Part shown: piece by piece, positions 17,593 through 26,464 of the stretch
How positions within the stretch are numbered: position 1 is the first letter of the stretch
Layout: the number at the start of each line of letters is the position of its first letter
Assembly: GCF_016463645.1 (NCBI RefSeq)
Contig: NZ_JAEMQX010000002.1
Coordinates: 62,001 to 126,000 of the forward strand
Origin: Sphingopyxis sp.
Lineage (GTDB): Bacteria; Pseudomonadota; Alphaproteobacteria; Sphingomonadales; Sphingomonadaceae
DNA length: 64,000 bases
Reading direction: 5' to 3'
Notes under the pieces: model-generated
Seen by the model: the letters and a program-made list of their open reading frames with translations, nothing else
Told to the model about the DNA's origin: nothing
The model's database searches: none
Made by a program: the position numbers and the translations under genes

Positions 17593-18708
17593 GTGGCGCA
17601 TTTTGCGGGGCGGAGGAAGTTTGCGGCCACGCTGCTGCTGGCATTTATGGGCCCGTCGCTGCTTACCTCTGCCGCGAAGCCGCTCAGCGACCCGCCGAAG
17701 GGCTATCCCCGCTCCTATCGCGTGATCATGGATGCCGCGCGCGCCGAACGCACGCTCGTAATCTATTCGACCACCGATCGGCGAGAGGCGGCGGGGCTGA
17801 TCGCCGCGTTCGAAAAGCGCTATCCTTTCGTGCGGGTCGATTACCGCGAAATCACGACGGCGACACTGCATAACCGCGTCATCGCCGAAGCGCGCGCGAA
17901 GCGCCCCGGTGCCGACCTGCTGTGGAGCGCCGCGATGGATTTGCAGACCAAGCTCGTCAACGACGGCTATGCGCAGGCCTATGCCTCGCCCGAAAAGCCG
18001 TACCTGCCGCCCTGGGCCGTGTGGAAGAACGAGGCATGGGGCACGACCGCCGAACCCGTCGTCTTCGCCTATAATCGCAAACTGGTTCCCGCCGCCGACG
18101 TGCCGCGAACCCACGCCGAGCTGACACGCCTGTTGCACGCCAAGGCGCGTTTCTATCGCGGCCGCATCGCGACCTTCGACCCCGCGCGGTCGAGCGCCGG
18201 CTATCTTTTCCTGAGCCAGGATTTGCAGGTCAGCCGCGACACCATTCCGCTGATGGCGGCGCTCGGGCGAACGCGGGTCACGACCTTTCCGACCAGCTCC
18301 GAAATGCTGACACGGCTCGGCGACGGCCGGCTGGCCTTCGTCTATAACATGATCGGTTCCTATGCGCTCGAACGCCAGTCGCACGATGCGAACATCGGCG
18401 TCGTCATGCCGAGCGACTATACGCTGATCATGTCGCGGATCGCGATCATCCCCGATCAGGCGCGACATCCCAATGCCGCGAAGCTGTTCCTCGATTTCAT
18501 GCTGTCGCGCGAGGGGCAGGCACAGCTTTCCTATCGTTACATGACCCCCGTGCGCGCCGACGTCCGCGCCCGGGCCGGCGCCCGTGCGCCCGCCAGCGCG
18601 GCGCGTACCTTGCGCATCGGACCGGCGCTGATTGCCAACCTCGACCAGATGAAACGCCGCCGCATCATGAATCAGTGGCACGCCGCGGTCGGCACCCCCC
18701 GAAAATAG
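17593..18708 (+). CDS. Periplasmic substrate-binding protein (PgtC/iron-binding-like), solitary
   Basis: A 371-residue extracellular solute-binding protein with a signal peptide (RRKFAATLLLAFMGPSLLTSAA). It has the type-2 binding protein lobes LVIYSTTDRREAAGLIAAFEKRYPFV, GADLLWSAAMDLQTKLVNDGYAQAY, and EPVVFAYNRKLVP. No permease or ATPase gene is adjacent. Family precedents are PgtC and TctC/BctC-like proteins that present ligand to a sensor kinase. The divergent TctDE-like system makes a co-sensor role more likely than transport (inference). The start is GTG at 17593 behind GGAGAAGGA. It converges with the first CitMHS transporter 11 nt beyond its stop. Confidence 0.85.
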   Translation: MAHFAGRRKFAATLLLAFMGPSLLTSAAKPLSDPPKGYPRSYRVIMDAARAERTLVIYSTTDRREAAGLIAAFEKRYPFVRVDYREITTATLHNRVIAEARAKRPGADLLWSAAMDLQTKLVNDGYAQAYASPEKPYLPPWAVWKNEAWGTTAEPVVFAYNRKLVPAADVPRTHAELTRLLHAKARFYRGRIATFDPARSSAGYLFLSQDLQVSRDTIPLMAALGRTRVTTFPTSSEMLTRLGDGRLAFVYNMIGSYALERQSHDANIGVVMPSDYTLIMSRIAIIPDQARHPNAAKLFLDFMLSREGQAQLSYRYMTPVRADVRARAGARAPASAARTLRIGPALIANLDQMKRRRIMNQWHAAVGTPRK

Positions 18709-18719
18709 CGTCCGCCGCG

Positions 18720-20039
18720 TCATCCAGCGTGGAGCGGGAAGGTTCCGGTCAGCAGGCATGTCGCCATGAAGACGAAACACGCGCCGACCGCCCAGCGGAA
18801 GATATATTTCTGATGATCGCCAAGCTCGATGCCCGACATGCCGACGAGCAGATAGGTCGAGGCGACGAGCGGGCTGAGCAGGTGGATCTGCTGCCCGACG
18901 AGTGACGCGCGCGCCATTTCCATCGGCGTCACGCCATATTCGGCGCCGGTCCCGGCAAGCACGGGCAGCATCCCGAAATAGAAGGCGTCGTTCGATATCA
19001 GGAAGGTGAAGGGCATCGACAGCAGCGCGGTGATCGGCGCCATATAGGGACCGAGCGCGTCTGGAATGACCGCGACCACCGACCCCGCCATCGCGTCGAC
19101 CATCTTCGTCCCCGACAATATGCCGGTAAAGATGCCCGCCGCGAACACCAGGCTGACCGTCGCCATCGCATTGCCCGCGTGCGCGGCAATGCGGTCCTTC
19201 TGCTGCTGGAGATTGGGGTAATTCACCGCTGCGGCAATCGCAAAGGCGCCCATGAACAGGATGACGAGCGGGATCGAGCCGCCGATCAGCAGACCGAGCA
19301 GCCCAAGCGTCAGCGCGAGATTGAACCAGAATAGCCCTGGCCGGCGGTGCTCCTCGCCATCCATCTGCTCGCGGATCACTTCCTCGCCCGTCGCGTCTTC
19401 ATCGACCGCGTCGGCGGGCAGTGCAGCGAGGCGCTTGCGTTCGCGGCGCCCGAATATCCACGCGACGAACAGCACCCAGATCGCAGTCGTAATCATGGCG
19501 GGGATCAACGACACGAAGAGCTCGCGCGGATCGACGCCGAGCGCGAGCGCGGCGCGCGTCGTCGGGCCGCCCCATGGCACGACGTTCATCACCGCGACCG
19601 ACATCATGATCAGGCACGCCATGATCCGCACGTCCATCTTCATGTGACGATAGAGCGGAAGCAGCGCCGATACGGTGATCATATAGGTCGTGGTGCCGTC
19701 GCCATCGAGCGCGACGATTAGCGTCATCACCGCGGTGCCGATACAGATGCGCATCGGGTCGCCATGAACGATGCGGACGATCGTCTTCACGAGCGGGTCG
19801 AACAGCCCGACGTCGATCATCAGGCCGAAATAGAGGATCGCGAAGAGCAGCATCACGCCGGTCGGTGCGAGGTCGCGGACCCCCGCCAGCATCATCTCGC
19901 CCAGCCCCGCGCCGAAGCCCGCGATCAGGGCAAAGATCGTCGGCACGACGATCAGCGCGATCAGCGCCGACAGCCGCTTCGTCATGATCAACGTCATGAA
20001 GGTCGCGACCATCAAAAATGCCAGAAGTGTCAGCATCAT
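18720..20039 (-). CDS. CitMHS family metal-citrate/proton symporter, copy 1
   Basis: A 439-residue polytopic inner-membrane protein with about 12 hydrophobic segments, matching CitMHS in full length. Signatures include GDPMRICIGTAVMTLIVALDGDGTTTYMITVSALLPLYRHM, the VVPWGGPTTRAALALG loop, and FLISNDAFYFGMLPVLAGTGAEYG. A hydrophilic loop rich in Asp/Glu (AVDEDATGEEVIREQMDGEEH) separates the halves. CitMHS proteins import citrate complexed with divalent metal. A second copy at 26465 is near-identical over long stretches. ATG 20039 or the adjacent ATG 20036 may be used. A consensus direct-repeat box is 68 nt upstream, and the TctDE-like system is the neighbour. Confidence 0.92.
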   Translation of the reverse strand: MMLTLLAFLMVATFMTLIMTKRLSALIALIVVPTIFALIAGFGAGLGEMMLAGVRDLAPTGVMLLFAILYFGLMIDVGLFDPLVKTIVRIVHGDPMRICIGTAVMTLIVALDGDGTTTYMITVSALLPLYRHMKMDVRIMACLIMMSVAVMNVVPWGGPTTRAALALGVDPRELFVSLIPAMITTAIWVLFVAWIFGRRERKRLAALPADAVDEDATGEEVIREQMDGEEHRRPGLFWFNLALTLGLLGLLIGGSIPLVILFMGAFAIAAAVNYPNLQQQKDRIAAHAGNAMATVSLVFAAGIFTGILSGTKMVDAMAGSVVAVIPDALGPYMAPITALLSMPFTFLISNDAFYFGMLPVLAGTGAEYGVTPMEMARASLVGQQIHLLSPLVASTYLLVGMSGIELGDHQKYIFRWAVGACFVFMATCLLTGTFPLHAG

Positions 20040-20107
20040 CCCCGTCTCGATTACAGGTGCCTGCTTCGTCGTGCACCTTGTTTCATGCTCTGGCTAAAAG
20101 GCGATGC

Positions 20108-20125
20108 CTGTCATGCTGCTGTCAC
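20108..20125 (-). promoter_or_regulatory. Direct-repeat regulator box of CitMHS copy 1
   Basis: Minus-strand GTGACAG-CAGCA-TGACAG, perfect half sites, 68 nt from the start codon. An AT-rich CTTTTAGCC follows 7 nt downstream in the place where copy 2 has GCATAGCC. Box-to-start distance matches copy 2 to within 1 nt. Confidence 0.65.
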
Positions 20126-20172
20126 GCAGCGACAAGTCTTTTTGCCAAGCAATTTCAGAGATGAATCCAACG

Positions 20173-20202
20173 AAAAACCCCCGACGCTTGCCGCGCCGGG
20201 GG
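20173..20202 (-). terminator. Rho-independent terminator after the serine hydrolase gene
   Basis: On the minus strand a GC-rich 10-bp stem with one mismatch (20178-20187 with 20193-20202) and a short loop is followed by five T residues (20173-20177). It is 48 nt past the serine hydrolase stop, separating that gene from CitMHS copy 1. Confidence 0.7.
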
Positions 20203-20250
20203 GAAGGATATCGGGTGCTGGTGTCAGGTCAGCACCATCGAATGGCGCAA

Positions 20251-21828
20251 TCAGGCGATCCGGCCGGTCAGAACGGGGAGGCGGGTCTCCTTCGAGTTCA
20301 CGTTGACGCTGCGATCGACCGCAACGCCATCGGCCGCGAAGGTGCAGACCAGCGTGTCGCGGAACGCCGTTTCGACGAACTGCCAAGTCATTTCGAGCGT
20401 GTCCGGCGCGGTCCAGCGCGCGCCCGCGACGACGCGCTGGCTCGGCGGACGATATTCATGGTGCAGCCGGTTGCCGGTCATACTGGTGTCCTGTTCCAGA
20501 TAGTCGGCAAAACCCGCTGTGACGACATGCTCGCCATGCGCGTCGAACATCCGGTAGGTACAGCGGTCGCCCGCGAAATCGAACGACAGCCATTCGACCC
20601 CCTGGTCGTTCGCCTCGACCCTCAGCCGCTTGCCGTTGACACCCGCCGGCGGCGCAACATGGCTCGGCTTCAGCGGCGGCAACAGCCGCAGACCGGCGGT
20701 CTTGCGCTGCAACACCACCGCCTCGGGATCGGCGGGCAGCTTGTCGGCGACGAACGCTGCCGGAAAATGCTTCCATATAAGGGGCTTGATCTTCTTGCTG
20801 CCGTCGATCGCCGAAAACAGCGCCAGCACGGCATTGTGCTCGGGAAAGACAATCGACATCTGGCTGAACAGCCCGAGCGCGAGATAGGCCTTTCCCGGCC
20901 CCATCCACCATTGGTAGCCATAGGCGCCGTCGTCGTCGCCCGGCGCCTGCTCGGTCGTCGCTTCGCGCACCCATTTTTCGGAGAGGATGCGGTGGCCATT
21001 CCATGTCCCGCCGCTCGCGTGCACCGCACCGAGCTTGATCGACGCCGCGGTGTTCCACGTCAGTCCGTTACCGCCAGGGCTGACCCCGCCGGGGCTCGTG
21101 TCCCAATGCCAGCGGTCGATCCCCATCGGTTCGAAAAAGCGCGGTTTCAGATAATCGGCCATCGCCTCGCCCGTCGTCTTGCCGACGATCGCCGAGAGCA
21201 TGAAGCTCGCTGCGCTGGTGTACTGGAAATGCCCGCCTGGCTGATGCACGACGGGGATCTTGAAGAATTCGGCCGCCCAAGGCGTGTCGATCGGCCGCCA
21301 TGCGGAACCCGAGGTCTCCTTGTCATGACCGCACTGCATCGTCAGCAGGTTGCGCACCGTCATCGCGCGCATATTCTCGCTCGCGTCGGCGGGCACATAT
21401 TCGGGGAAGAAGGAGACGACCTTGTCGTCGAAGCCGAAGCGCCCCTCGTCGATCGCGAGCCCCGCAGCGACCGCGGTCACGCTCTTGGTCAACGAATGGG
21501 TGATGTGGATACGCCCGGGCGAATAGGGCCACCACCAGCCTTCTGCGACAACGTGGCGATTGCGCATCAGCATGAAGGAATGGAGTTCGAGCCCCGCGCC
21601 TTCGACATCGGCAAGGAACGCCAAAATCTGTTCGGAGGATACGCCCTGCGCCTCGGGCGTGCTGCGCAGCAGGCCGTCCTTGTACATATCGCGCTGGACC
21701 GGACCGACGCCGGGCGGTGCCGCCGTGACGCGACCGAGGCGTTCGACGCAGCCGCCGAGCATCACAAAGGCGCTGGCGCCCATAACGAGCTGTCCGGCCC
21801 GCCGCCGCGTTACATTCATGTCTTTCAC
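20251..21828 (-). CDS. Exported serine hydrolase, class C beta-lactamase/esterase family
   Basis: A 525-residue penicillin-binding-protein-like serine hydrolase. The N-terminus TRRRAGQLVMGASAFVMLGGC has a twin-arginine-like start and a lipobox Cys at about 27, so a periplasmic lipoprotein is likely. The SxxK motif is SLTK at 112-115 and a Tyr at about 203 (FQYTS) stands for the YxN motif. Substrate is unknown; relatives include beta-lactamase-like esterases and D-amino-peptidases. The C-terminal ~150 residues form an extra beta-rich domain. A box (21875-21892) lies 46 nt upstream and a terminator follows, so it is a monocistronic unit. ATG 21819 is an alternative start. Confidence 0.85.
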   Translation of the reverse strand: MKDMNVTRRRAGQLVMGASAFVMLGGCVERLGRVTAAPPGVGPVQRDMYKDGLLRSTPEAQGVSSEQILAFLADVEGAGLELHSFMLMRNRHVVAEGWWWPYSPGRIHITHSLTKSVTAVAAGLAIDEGRFGFDDKVVSFFPEYVPADASENMRAMTVRNLLTMQCGHDKETSGSAWRPIDTPWAAEFFKIPVVHQPGGHFQYTSAASFMLSAIVGKTTGEAMADYLKPRFFEPMGIDRWHWDTSPGGVSPGGNGLTWNTAASIKLGAVHASGGTWNGHRILSEKWVREATTEQAPGDDDGAYGYQWWMGPGKAYLALGLFSQMSIVFPEHNAVLALFSAIDGSKKIKPLIWKHFPAAFVADKLPADPEAVVLQRKTAGLRLLPPLKPSHVAPPAGVNGKRLRVEANDQGVEWLSFDFAGDRCTYRMFDAHGEHVVTAGFADYLEQDTSMTGNRLHHEYRPPSQRVVAGARWTAPDTLEMTWQFVETAFRDTLVCTFAADGVAVDRSVNVNSKETRLPVLTGRIA

Positions 21829-21874
21829 GGCGTCACTCCCATTTGCCGACCCGCCGTCATCGTGCGGTCCGCGC

Positions 21875-21892
21875 CTTTCACCACGCTGTCAC
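21875..21892 (-). promoter_or_regulatory. Direct-repeat regulator box of the serine hydrolase gene
   Basis: Minus-strand GTGACAG-CGTGG-TGAAAG, one mismatch in the second half site, 46 nt from the start codon, pointing toward it. Confidence 0.55.
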
Positions 21893-21926
21893 AGGTACGG
21901 CGCGGAGCAAAGTCGATGCTGGCGCG

Positions 21927-21944
21927 ACGACAGGATCGTGACAG
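21927..21944 (+). promoter_or_regulatory. Direct-repeat regulator box of the S9-like hydrolase gene
   Basis: Plus-strand ACGACAG-GATCG-TGACAG, 75 nt before the ATG at 22020. Together with 21875-21892 it gives each of the two divergent hydrolase genes its own correctly oriented box within one 191-nt spacer. Confidence 0.5.
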
Positions 21945-22019
21945 CATGCGCCCGGCATGAAAAACTAGGTGCGAGGCGTCACCGGGGAATAGGTCTGATA
22001 ACAGACCAAGGGGAGAGAA

Positions 22020-23087
22020 ATGATGCGGGCAAAAAGATATTTGCGCATGGCTGCGGCACCGGCCGCCCTGTTGATGCTCGTCTCTGTGGCGCCCGCCACG
22101 GCGGCGCCCAAAAAAGAAGCGCCACGCGAGGGCGATCTCAGCACCCATATCAACCTCGATGCGCGCGACGCCGAGACAAAGCTCGAGATCATCCAGCACG
22201 AGCTGTTCGCCGCTCAGCAGCAGTCGGTGCGCATCGAATTCATGCTGCGCTACGGCAACCGCGTCGAAATGGACTTCATCGACTATCCCTCGGGAAGCGA
22301 CCTGATCCCGGGGTATGTGTTCCGCGCGAAAGATGGTGCCGGCCATATTCCGGCCGGCCGCAAACCCGCGATCGTCCTCGTTCATGGCGGATTCCACGAA
22401 CGGCTCAATTCGCACTGGTTCCGCATGGTCGTCGAACTCGCCGAGAAGGGCTATCTTGTCATTTTCCCCGAATATCGCGGCAGCCGCGGCTACGGGGAAA
22501 ATCATTACCAGAACGACTATGGCGTCACCGACACGGCCGACGTGCTCGCCGCCGCCGCTTATCTCTCGCGCCGCCCCGACGTCGATCCCGAACGGCTCGC
22601 GATCATCGGCGAAAGCCGCGGCGGCATGGTGACGCTGCTCGCGATCGAACAGGAGGCGAAAAGATTCAAGGCCGCGGTCGACATTGTCGGACTGACGGAT
22701 TTCGTCGCCTATATGGGCTACAAGCCCGAATATCGCCGGCAGGAAGTCGCACGCCAGAGCCCGAGCCTCGGTGGCAAATTGCCCAACGAGAATCTCGCCG
22801 CCTATATGGCGATTTCGCCGATCAACGCGGTCGACAAGATCGAGACGCCGCTCCTCGTACTTGCCACGACAGGCGACAAGATCGCGCCCCTCACGCTCCA
22901 CACCGGGCGCCTCCTCGACGCGCTGAAGGCGCGCGACAAGGTGCACGAAGCAAAAATCTACGACAATGCGCCAGGCGGCCACGTCTTCATGCACGGCGAT
23001 CAGCCCGAGCGCGACGATGCGATGGCCCGGATCTTCGCCTGGCTCGAGCGCTTCATGGGCGCCCCGGCCCCGGCCCCGGCGCAATAG
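22020..23087 (+). CDS. Exported alpha/beta hydrolase, prolyl-oligopeptidase (S9)-like
   Basis: A 355-residue secreted hydrolase: signal peptide to about residue 28 (LLMLVSVAPATAAP), then a region of unclear fold, then a peptidase S9 catalytic domain. HGGF is the oxyanion hole, YRGSRGYGENHY resembles S9 members, the nucleophile Ser is in IIGESRGGM (~198), the Asp is in TTGDKIAP and the His in PGGHVF. AAGGGGAG precedes the ATG closely. It is divergent from the serine hydrolase and convergent with the TonB receptor at 23198. Likely a periplasmic peptidase or esterase. Confidence 0.85.
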   Translation: MMRAKRYLRMAAAPAALLMLVSVAPATAAPKKEAPREGDLSTHINLDARDAETKLEIIQHELFAAQQQSVRIEFMLRYGNRVEMDFIDYPSGSDLIPGYVFRAKDGAGHIPAGRKPAIVLVHGGFHERLNSHWFRMVVELAEKGYLVIFPEYRGSRGYGENHYQNDYGVTDTADVLAAAAYLSRRPDVDPERLAIIGESRGGMVTLLAIEQEAKRFKAAVDIVGLTDFVAYMGYKPEYRRQEVARQSPSLGGKLPNENLAAYMAISPINAVDKIETPLLVLATTGDKIAPLTLHTGRLLDALKARDKVHEAKIYDNAPGGHVFMHGDQPERDDAMARIFAWLERFMGAPAPAPAQ

Positions 23088-23110
23088 AAGCGCCGGCAAA
23101 TTTCACAGAA

Positions 23111-23139
23111 AATGGCCACCGCATGCAGCGGTGGCCATT
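23111..23139. terminator. Hairpin terminator between convergent genes
   Basis: A perfect 12-bp stem (23111-23122 with 23128-23139) and 5-nt loop. On the minus strand it is followed by TTTTC, fitting termination of the TonB receptor transcript; it may also end the plus-strand hydrolase transcript, though no T run follows there. Confidence 0.65.
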
Positions 23140-23197
23140 GCCCAAGGGCCAAGGAATGGGGACGGCTCGCCGCTGACGCGCCGTCCCCGGAGGCGCG

Positions 23198-25393
23198 TTA
23201 GAAGAGGCTCACGGCGACCGAGAATTTGACGGTCGGCGGGGCGCCCCAGGCAAGATAGTTGCCACCCGAGGCCGCCCAATAGCGCTTGCCGGTGACATTT
23301 TCGCCGGTCACGCGGAACGTCACTTCGGAGCCGGCGATTTCGGCGGTGTAGGAGCCGCCGACATTGAGCAGCGTGTAGGCCGGCAGATAGGCGCTGTTCT
23401 CCGGATTGATCGCGCGCTTGCCGACATGATAGACGCCGGCATTGAGCGCCAGCCCGGGCAGCAACTGCGAGAATTCATACTCGCCGAACACCGACCAGGT
23501 CGTCTTGGCCGTATTCTCGATATCCTTGCCGATCAGCACCGGATCGGCGGTCGCGCCCTGCTTCGCCTTCAGGAACAAGGCCGAGGCGTAGATCGAGAGA
23601 TCGCGCGTGACATTGCCCGTCGCGCTCAGTTCGAGCCCCTTGTAGCTCGCCTTGCCGTCCTTCACATAATCGTTCGCCGCGTTGATATAGGCATTGGCAC
23701 GGCTGATATCGAAATAGGCGGCGGTGAACAGCAGATTGCTGTTCGGCTGGATCTTGATGCCGCCTTCATATTGCTTCGACGCGCTCGCGGGCAGGATCTC
23801 GCCCGCATTGTTCGCGCTCGCCGGCGCACCCGGCGTGCTTTCCAGACCCTCGATGTAGGTTCCGTATACGCTGAACCATTCCATCGGCTTCACGACGAGG
23901 CCGCCCGAAATCGAGAAGGGCTTGTCGGAGAAGGTCGTCGTATCGCCGCCGGCGGGGTTCGCCGCGGTTTCCTTGTAATCCGACTTGCGCGCGCCGATGA
24001 GGACGCTGATCAGATCCTGGTTGGCGCCGCCGAAGCGCGCGCGATCGAAGATATAATATCCGGTGTCGTGAATCTTCGTGTCGCGCGTGGCATTATAGGG
24101 CGTTGCGCCGCTGAAGCTCAGGTCGCGGAGCGGGATCGGGTCGTAGAGGTTCTGCACGCAGTCGCTCGCCAAACCTAGTGCGACGCAATTCTGCCGCCGG
24201 ATATCGTTCGCGCCACCGGCTGCTTGAGCAAAGGTCGTCGTCGCGGTCGAATATTGCCGCCGGACATTCTTCGAGGCACCGATCAGAAGCTCGTGTACCA
24301 CCGGGCCGGTCTCGAAAGTGCCCGCGACCTCGCCGCGAAAATTACGGTTGCGATAGAGCTGCCCGTCGGCGGCGCCGGCATTGAGCGTTCCCGTTCCCGT
24401 AACCGGATTGAAGTTCTCGAGACGCGAAAAGCGGCGGTCGCGTTCGGCATAGGAAATGCCGCCTTCGACGATCGCTTCCCATTGTGGCGAGATATGCCAT
24501 GCCGCGCGTGCGAGAACGTTGGTTTCGGCAGCCCGGTTCATGAACCCCTCGCTGCCGGGATTCGTCGACCCCTTCGGCGCGCGCGGGATGACGGTCAGCA
24601 AATCTGCCCGCCTCGTCGGCCCCTGGATGATCGTCGGCTCGGTCACGCGCTTGTTGATCTGCTCGACATCGACATTGAAGGTCAGCGTATCGGTCGGCTT
24701 CAGCTGGAAAGCGCCCGAGATGAAGCTCCGCTCACCCGATGTGCGCTCGATGCCCGAATCCACGTTGCCGTAGACGAAGTTGCCGCGCACCCCGAAGATA
24801 CCGAAGGTCGCCCCGGCGTCGATATGCCCCTGCGTCTGGCCATGGTCATTGGCGTTGAGGGCTGCGTAGAAGACCGGATCGTCGGTAGGACGCTTGGTAA
24901 TGAGGTTGATGATACCCGACGGCGGCGTGAAGCCGTAGTAAAGCGCCGACGCGCCCTTCAACGCTTCGACGCGAACCTTGTTCTCGAGCGGCAGGTCGAC
25001 GAGGTTGACGATCGGAAGCGAGCCGTTGAGGCGGTAGTTGCCGCGGTTTTCGACAGGGATGCCGCGGATCGCAAGATTGTTGTACACCGTCGTGTTGGTC
25101 TGCGAGTTGGTCACGCCTGGCGTGTTGCGCAGCGCGTCCAAAAGCCCCGCGGCTTGCTGCGACTGGAGCAATTCTTCCGAAATGACACTGACGGTGAGCG
25201 GCGTGTCGATGATCTTCGCGCCGCGAAAGCTGCCGACCTGCACCGTTTCGGTACCCTTGCGGTCGGCGGTAACAACGATTTCCTCAAGAATGGGTCCGTC
25301 GCGCTCCCCTTCCTGTGCGGCGGCCAGCGACGGCAGCAATGCCGAGCCGACCATCGCGCTTGCCAGTAAAACCGATCTTTTTGAACCTGCCAT
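23198..25393 (-). CDS. TonB-dependent siderophore-type receptor
   Basis: A 731-residue outer-membrane receptor: signal peptide to AAAQ (~27), a TonB-box-like ILEEIVVTADRK, a plug domain (VQVGSFRGAKIIDTPLTVSVISEELL, LLDALRNTPGV, LAIRGI, VRVEALKGASALYYGFTPPSGIINLITKRP), then a beta-barrel ending ...VKFSVAVSLF with the terminal aromatic. The plug resembles ferric-siderophore receptors (FhuA/FecA class). It follows the 262-residue exported protein on the same strand with a 125-nt gap lacking a box, suggesting one transcript. The ligand is unknown; the nearby citrate-metal symporters make a ferric-citrate-like ligand conceivable. Confidence 0.92.
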   Translation of the reverse strand: MAGSKRSVLLASAMVGSALLPSLAAAQEGERDGPILEEIVVTADRKGTETVQVGSFRGAKIIDTPLTVSVISEELLQSQQAAGLLDALRNTPGVTNSQTNTTVYNNLAIRGIPVENRGNYRLNGSLPIVNLVDLPLENKVRVEALKGASALYYGFTPPSGIINLITKRPTDDPVFYAALNANDHGQTQGHIDAGATFGIFGVRGNFVYGNVDSGIERTSGERSFISGAFQLKPTDTLTFNVDVEQINKRVTEPTIIQGPTRRADLLTVIPRAPKGSTNPGSEGFMNRAAETNVLARAAWHISPQWEAIVEGGISYAERDRRFSRLENFNPVTGTGTLNAGAADGQLYRNRNFRGEVAGTFETGPVVHELLIGASKNVRRQYSTATTTFAQAAGGANDIRRQNCVALGLASDCVQNLYDPIPLRDLSFSGATPYNATRDTKIHDTGYYIFDRARFGGANQDLISVLIGARKSDYKETAANPAGGDTTTFSDKPFSISGGLVVKPMEWFSVYGTYIEGLESTPGAPASANNAGEILPASASKQYEGGIKIQPNSNLLFTAAYFDISRANAYINAANDYVKDGKASYKGLELSATGNVTRDLSIYASALFLKAKQGATADPVLIGKDIENTAKTTWSVFGEYEFSQLLPGLALNAGVYHVGKRAINPENSAYLPAYTLLNVGGSYTAEIAGSEVTFRVTGENVTGKRYWAASGGNYLAWGAPPTVKFSVAVSLF

Positions 25394-25518
25394 GATAAAT
25401 TCCCTCCACTAGTCCCGATAATGATATTATTCGAAGATGAAGTGCGGACGGGCCTTGCTCAGCCCCTGTTTCCGCCCTCCCGATCATAATCCGTCATTTG
25501 CACCGCGCCGGCGCCGGC

Positions 25519-26307
25519 TCAGTGCGCGATCAGTTCCGCGATGCTGTTTTCGGTCTCGCTGCGGATGTCGGCCTTGCGCTTGTGCCAGGCCATCCATTCG
25601 GGTTTTTCGCGCAGTCCGACGCGGACCTTGTCGAGCACCGACTGACGCTTCCCGAAGGCGTCGAAATCGCGGTAGCGCTGGATGAAAAGCGAATCCCAGG
25701 GCGCACCGACCGAATAGCGGTTCATGTAGAGCTGATAGCCCGACAGGGCGCCCTCGCGGATCCAGCCGTCGAATTGTGGCAAGACATAGCCCGCAACATA
25801 CTCCCGATATTCCGCCGCTTCGCGATAGGAATAGGGGATTACGTAATAGACTTCGCCGACATCGAGATCGTCGACGCTCTTCTCCCAAGAAAGATCGGCC
25901 GAAAAGGTTGCCACGGGCGCGCCCAGCGCGAGGCCCGCTGCATCGAGGCCGCCCGGGCTCGCGCGTTCGACCGCCTGCCATTTGCGAACGGCTGCATAGT
26001 CCGGGAAATGAAGGACTGCCATCGCGTCCCACACGCCCGGCTGACGGTACCAGGAATAATAGACCTCATAAGAGGAGAGGCCGCCTGCAGCGCGGAGGGA
26101 TGCGAGCTTCTTGGCGAACGGCCCAGCCATATGCTGCCGGAAAGCCGTCCGGTCTGCGGCATCTGCGCGATAGTTGATGATCAACGTGCGCGGCCCCTCG
26201 GCGAGTTCTGCCTGCGCCGATGCAACGACAGGTGCCGCGAGCAGCAGCATGGCAATGGCCGCAACCAGGCTGCGAGTAAAATTATGGATCGAACTCAGCA
26301 TACGCAC
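25519..26307 (-). CDS. Exported protein of unknown function with two ferredoxin-like repeats
   Basis: A 262-residue protein with a clear signal peptide (AAIAMLLLAAPVVASAQA, ~15-32). The mature part looks duplicated. TLIINYRADAADRTAFRQHMAGPFAKKLASLRAAGGLSSYEVYYSWYRQPGVWDAMAVLHFPDYAAVRKWQAVERA is echoed by EVYYVIPYSYREAAEYREYVAGYVLPQFDGWIREGALSGYQLYMNRYSVGAPWDSLFIQRYRDFDAFGKRQSV. This is the pattern of dimeric alpha/beta-barrel (NIPSNAP/EthD-like) domains fused in tandem. Export is unusual for that fold. It is cotranscribed with the TonB receptor and has its own consensus box. The function is not known; it could bind a ligand imported by the receptor. Confidence 0.75.
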   Translation of the reverse strand: MRMLSSIHNFTRSLVAAIAMLLLAAPVVASAQAELAEGPRTLIINYRADAADRTAFRQHMAGPFAKKLASLRAAGGLSSYEVYYSWYRQPGVWDAMAVLHFPDYAAVRKWQAVERASPGGLDAAGLALGAPVATFSADLSWEKSVDDLDVGEVYYVIPYSYREAAEYREYVAGYVLPQFDGWIREGALSGYQLYMNRYSVGAPWDSLFIQRYRDFDAFGKRQSVLDKVRVGLREKPEWMAWHKRKADIRSETENSIAELIAH

Positions 26308-26399
26308 GATAACCCCTTCCCCTTTCGCCCGATCGTCGCGGATTTCTTCCGCAGTCTTTCACTCGGGCTGATACGATCCTGCAAACCTATGCAGTCTAC

Positions 26400-26417
26400 C
26401 TGTCATCCTCCTGTCAC
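26400..26417 (-). promoter_or_regulatory. Direct-repeat regulator box of the exported protein/TonB receptor unit
   Basis: Minus-strand GTGACAG-GAGGA-TGACAG, perfect half sites, followed after exactly 7 nt by GCATAGG (-10-like), 92 nt upstream of the start at 26307. Confidence 0.65.
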
Positions 26418-26464
26418 GATGCGGGGGCCGCCCTTTTCCGGGCCGAGCCCGTCCGCTGGAATTC

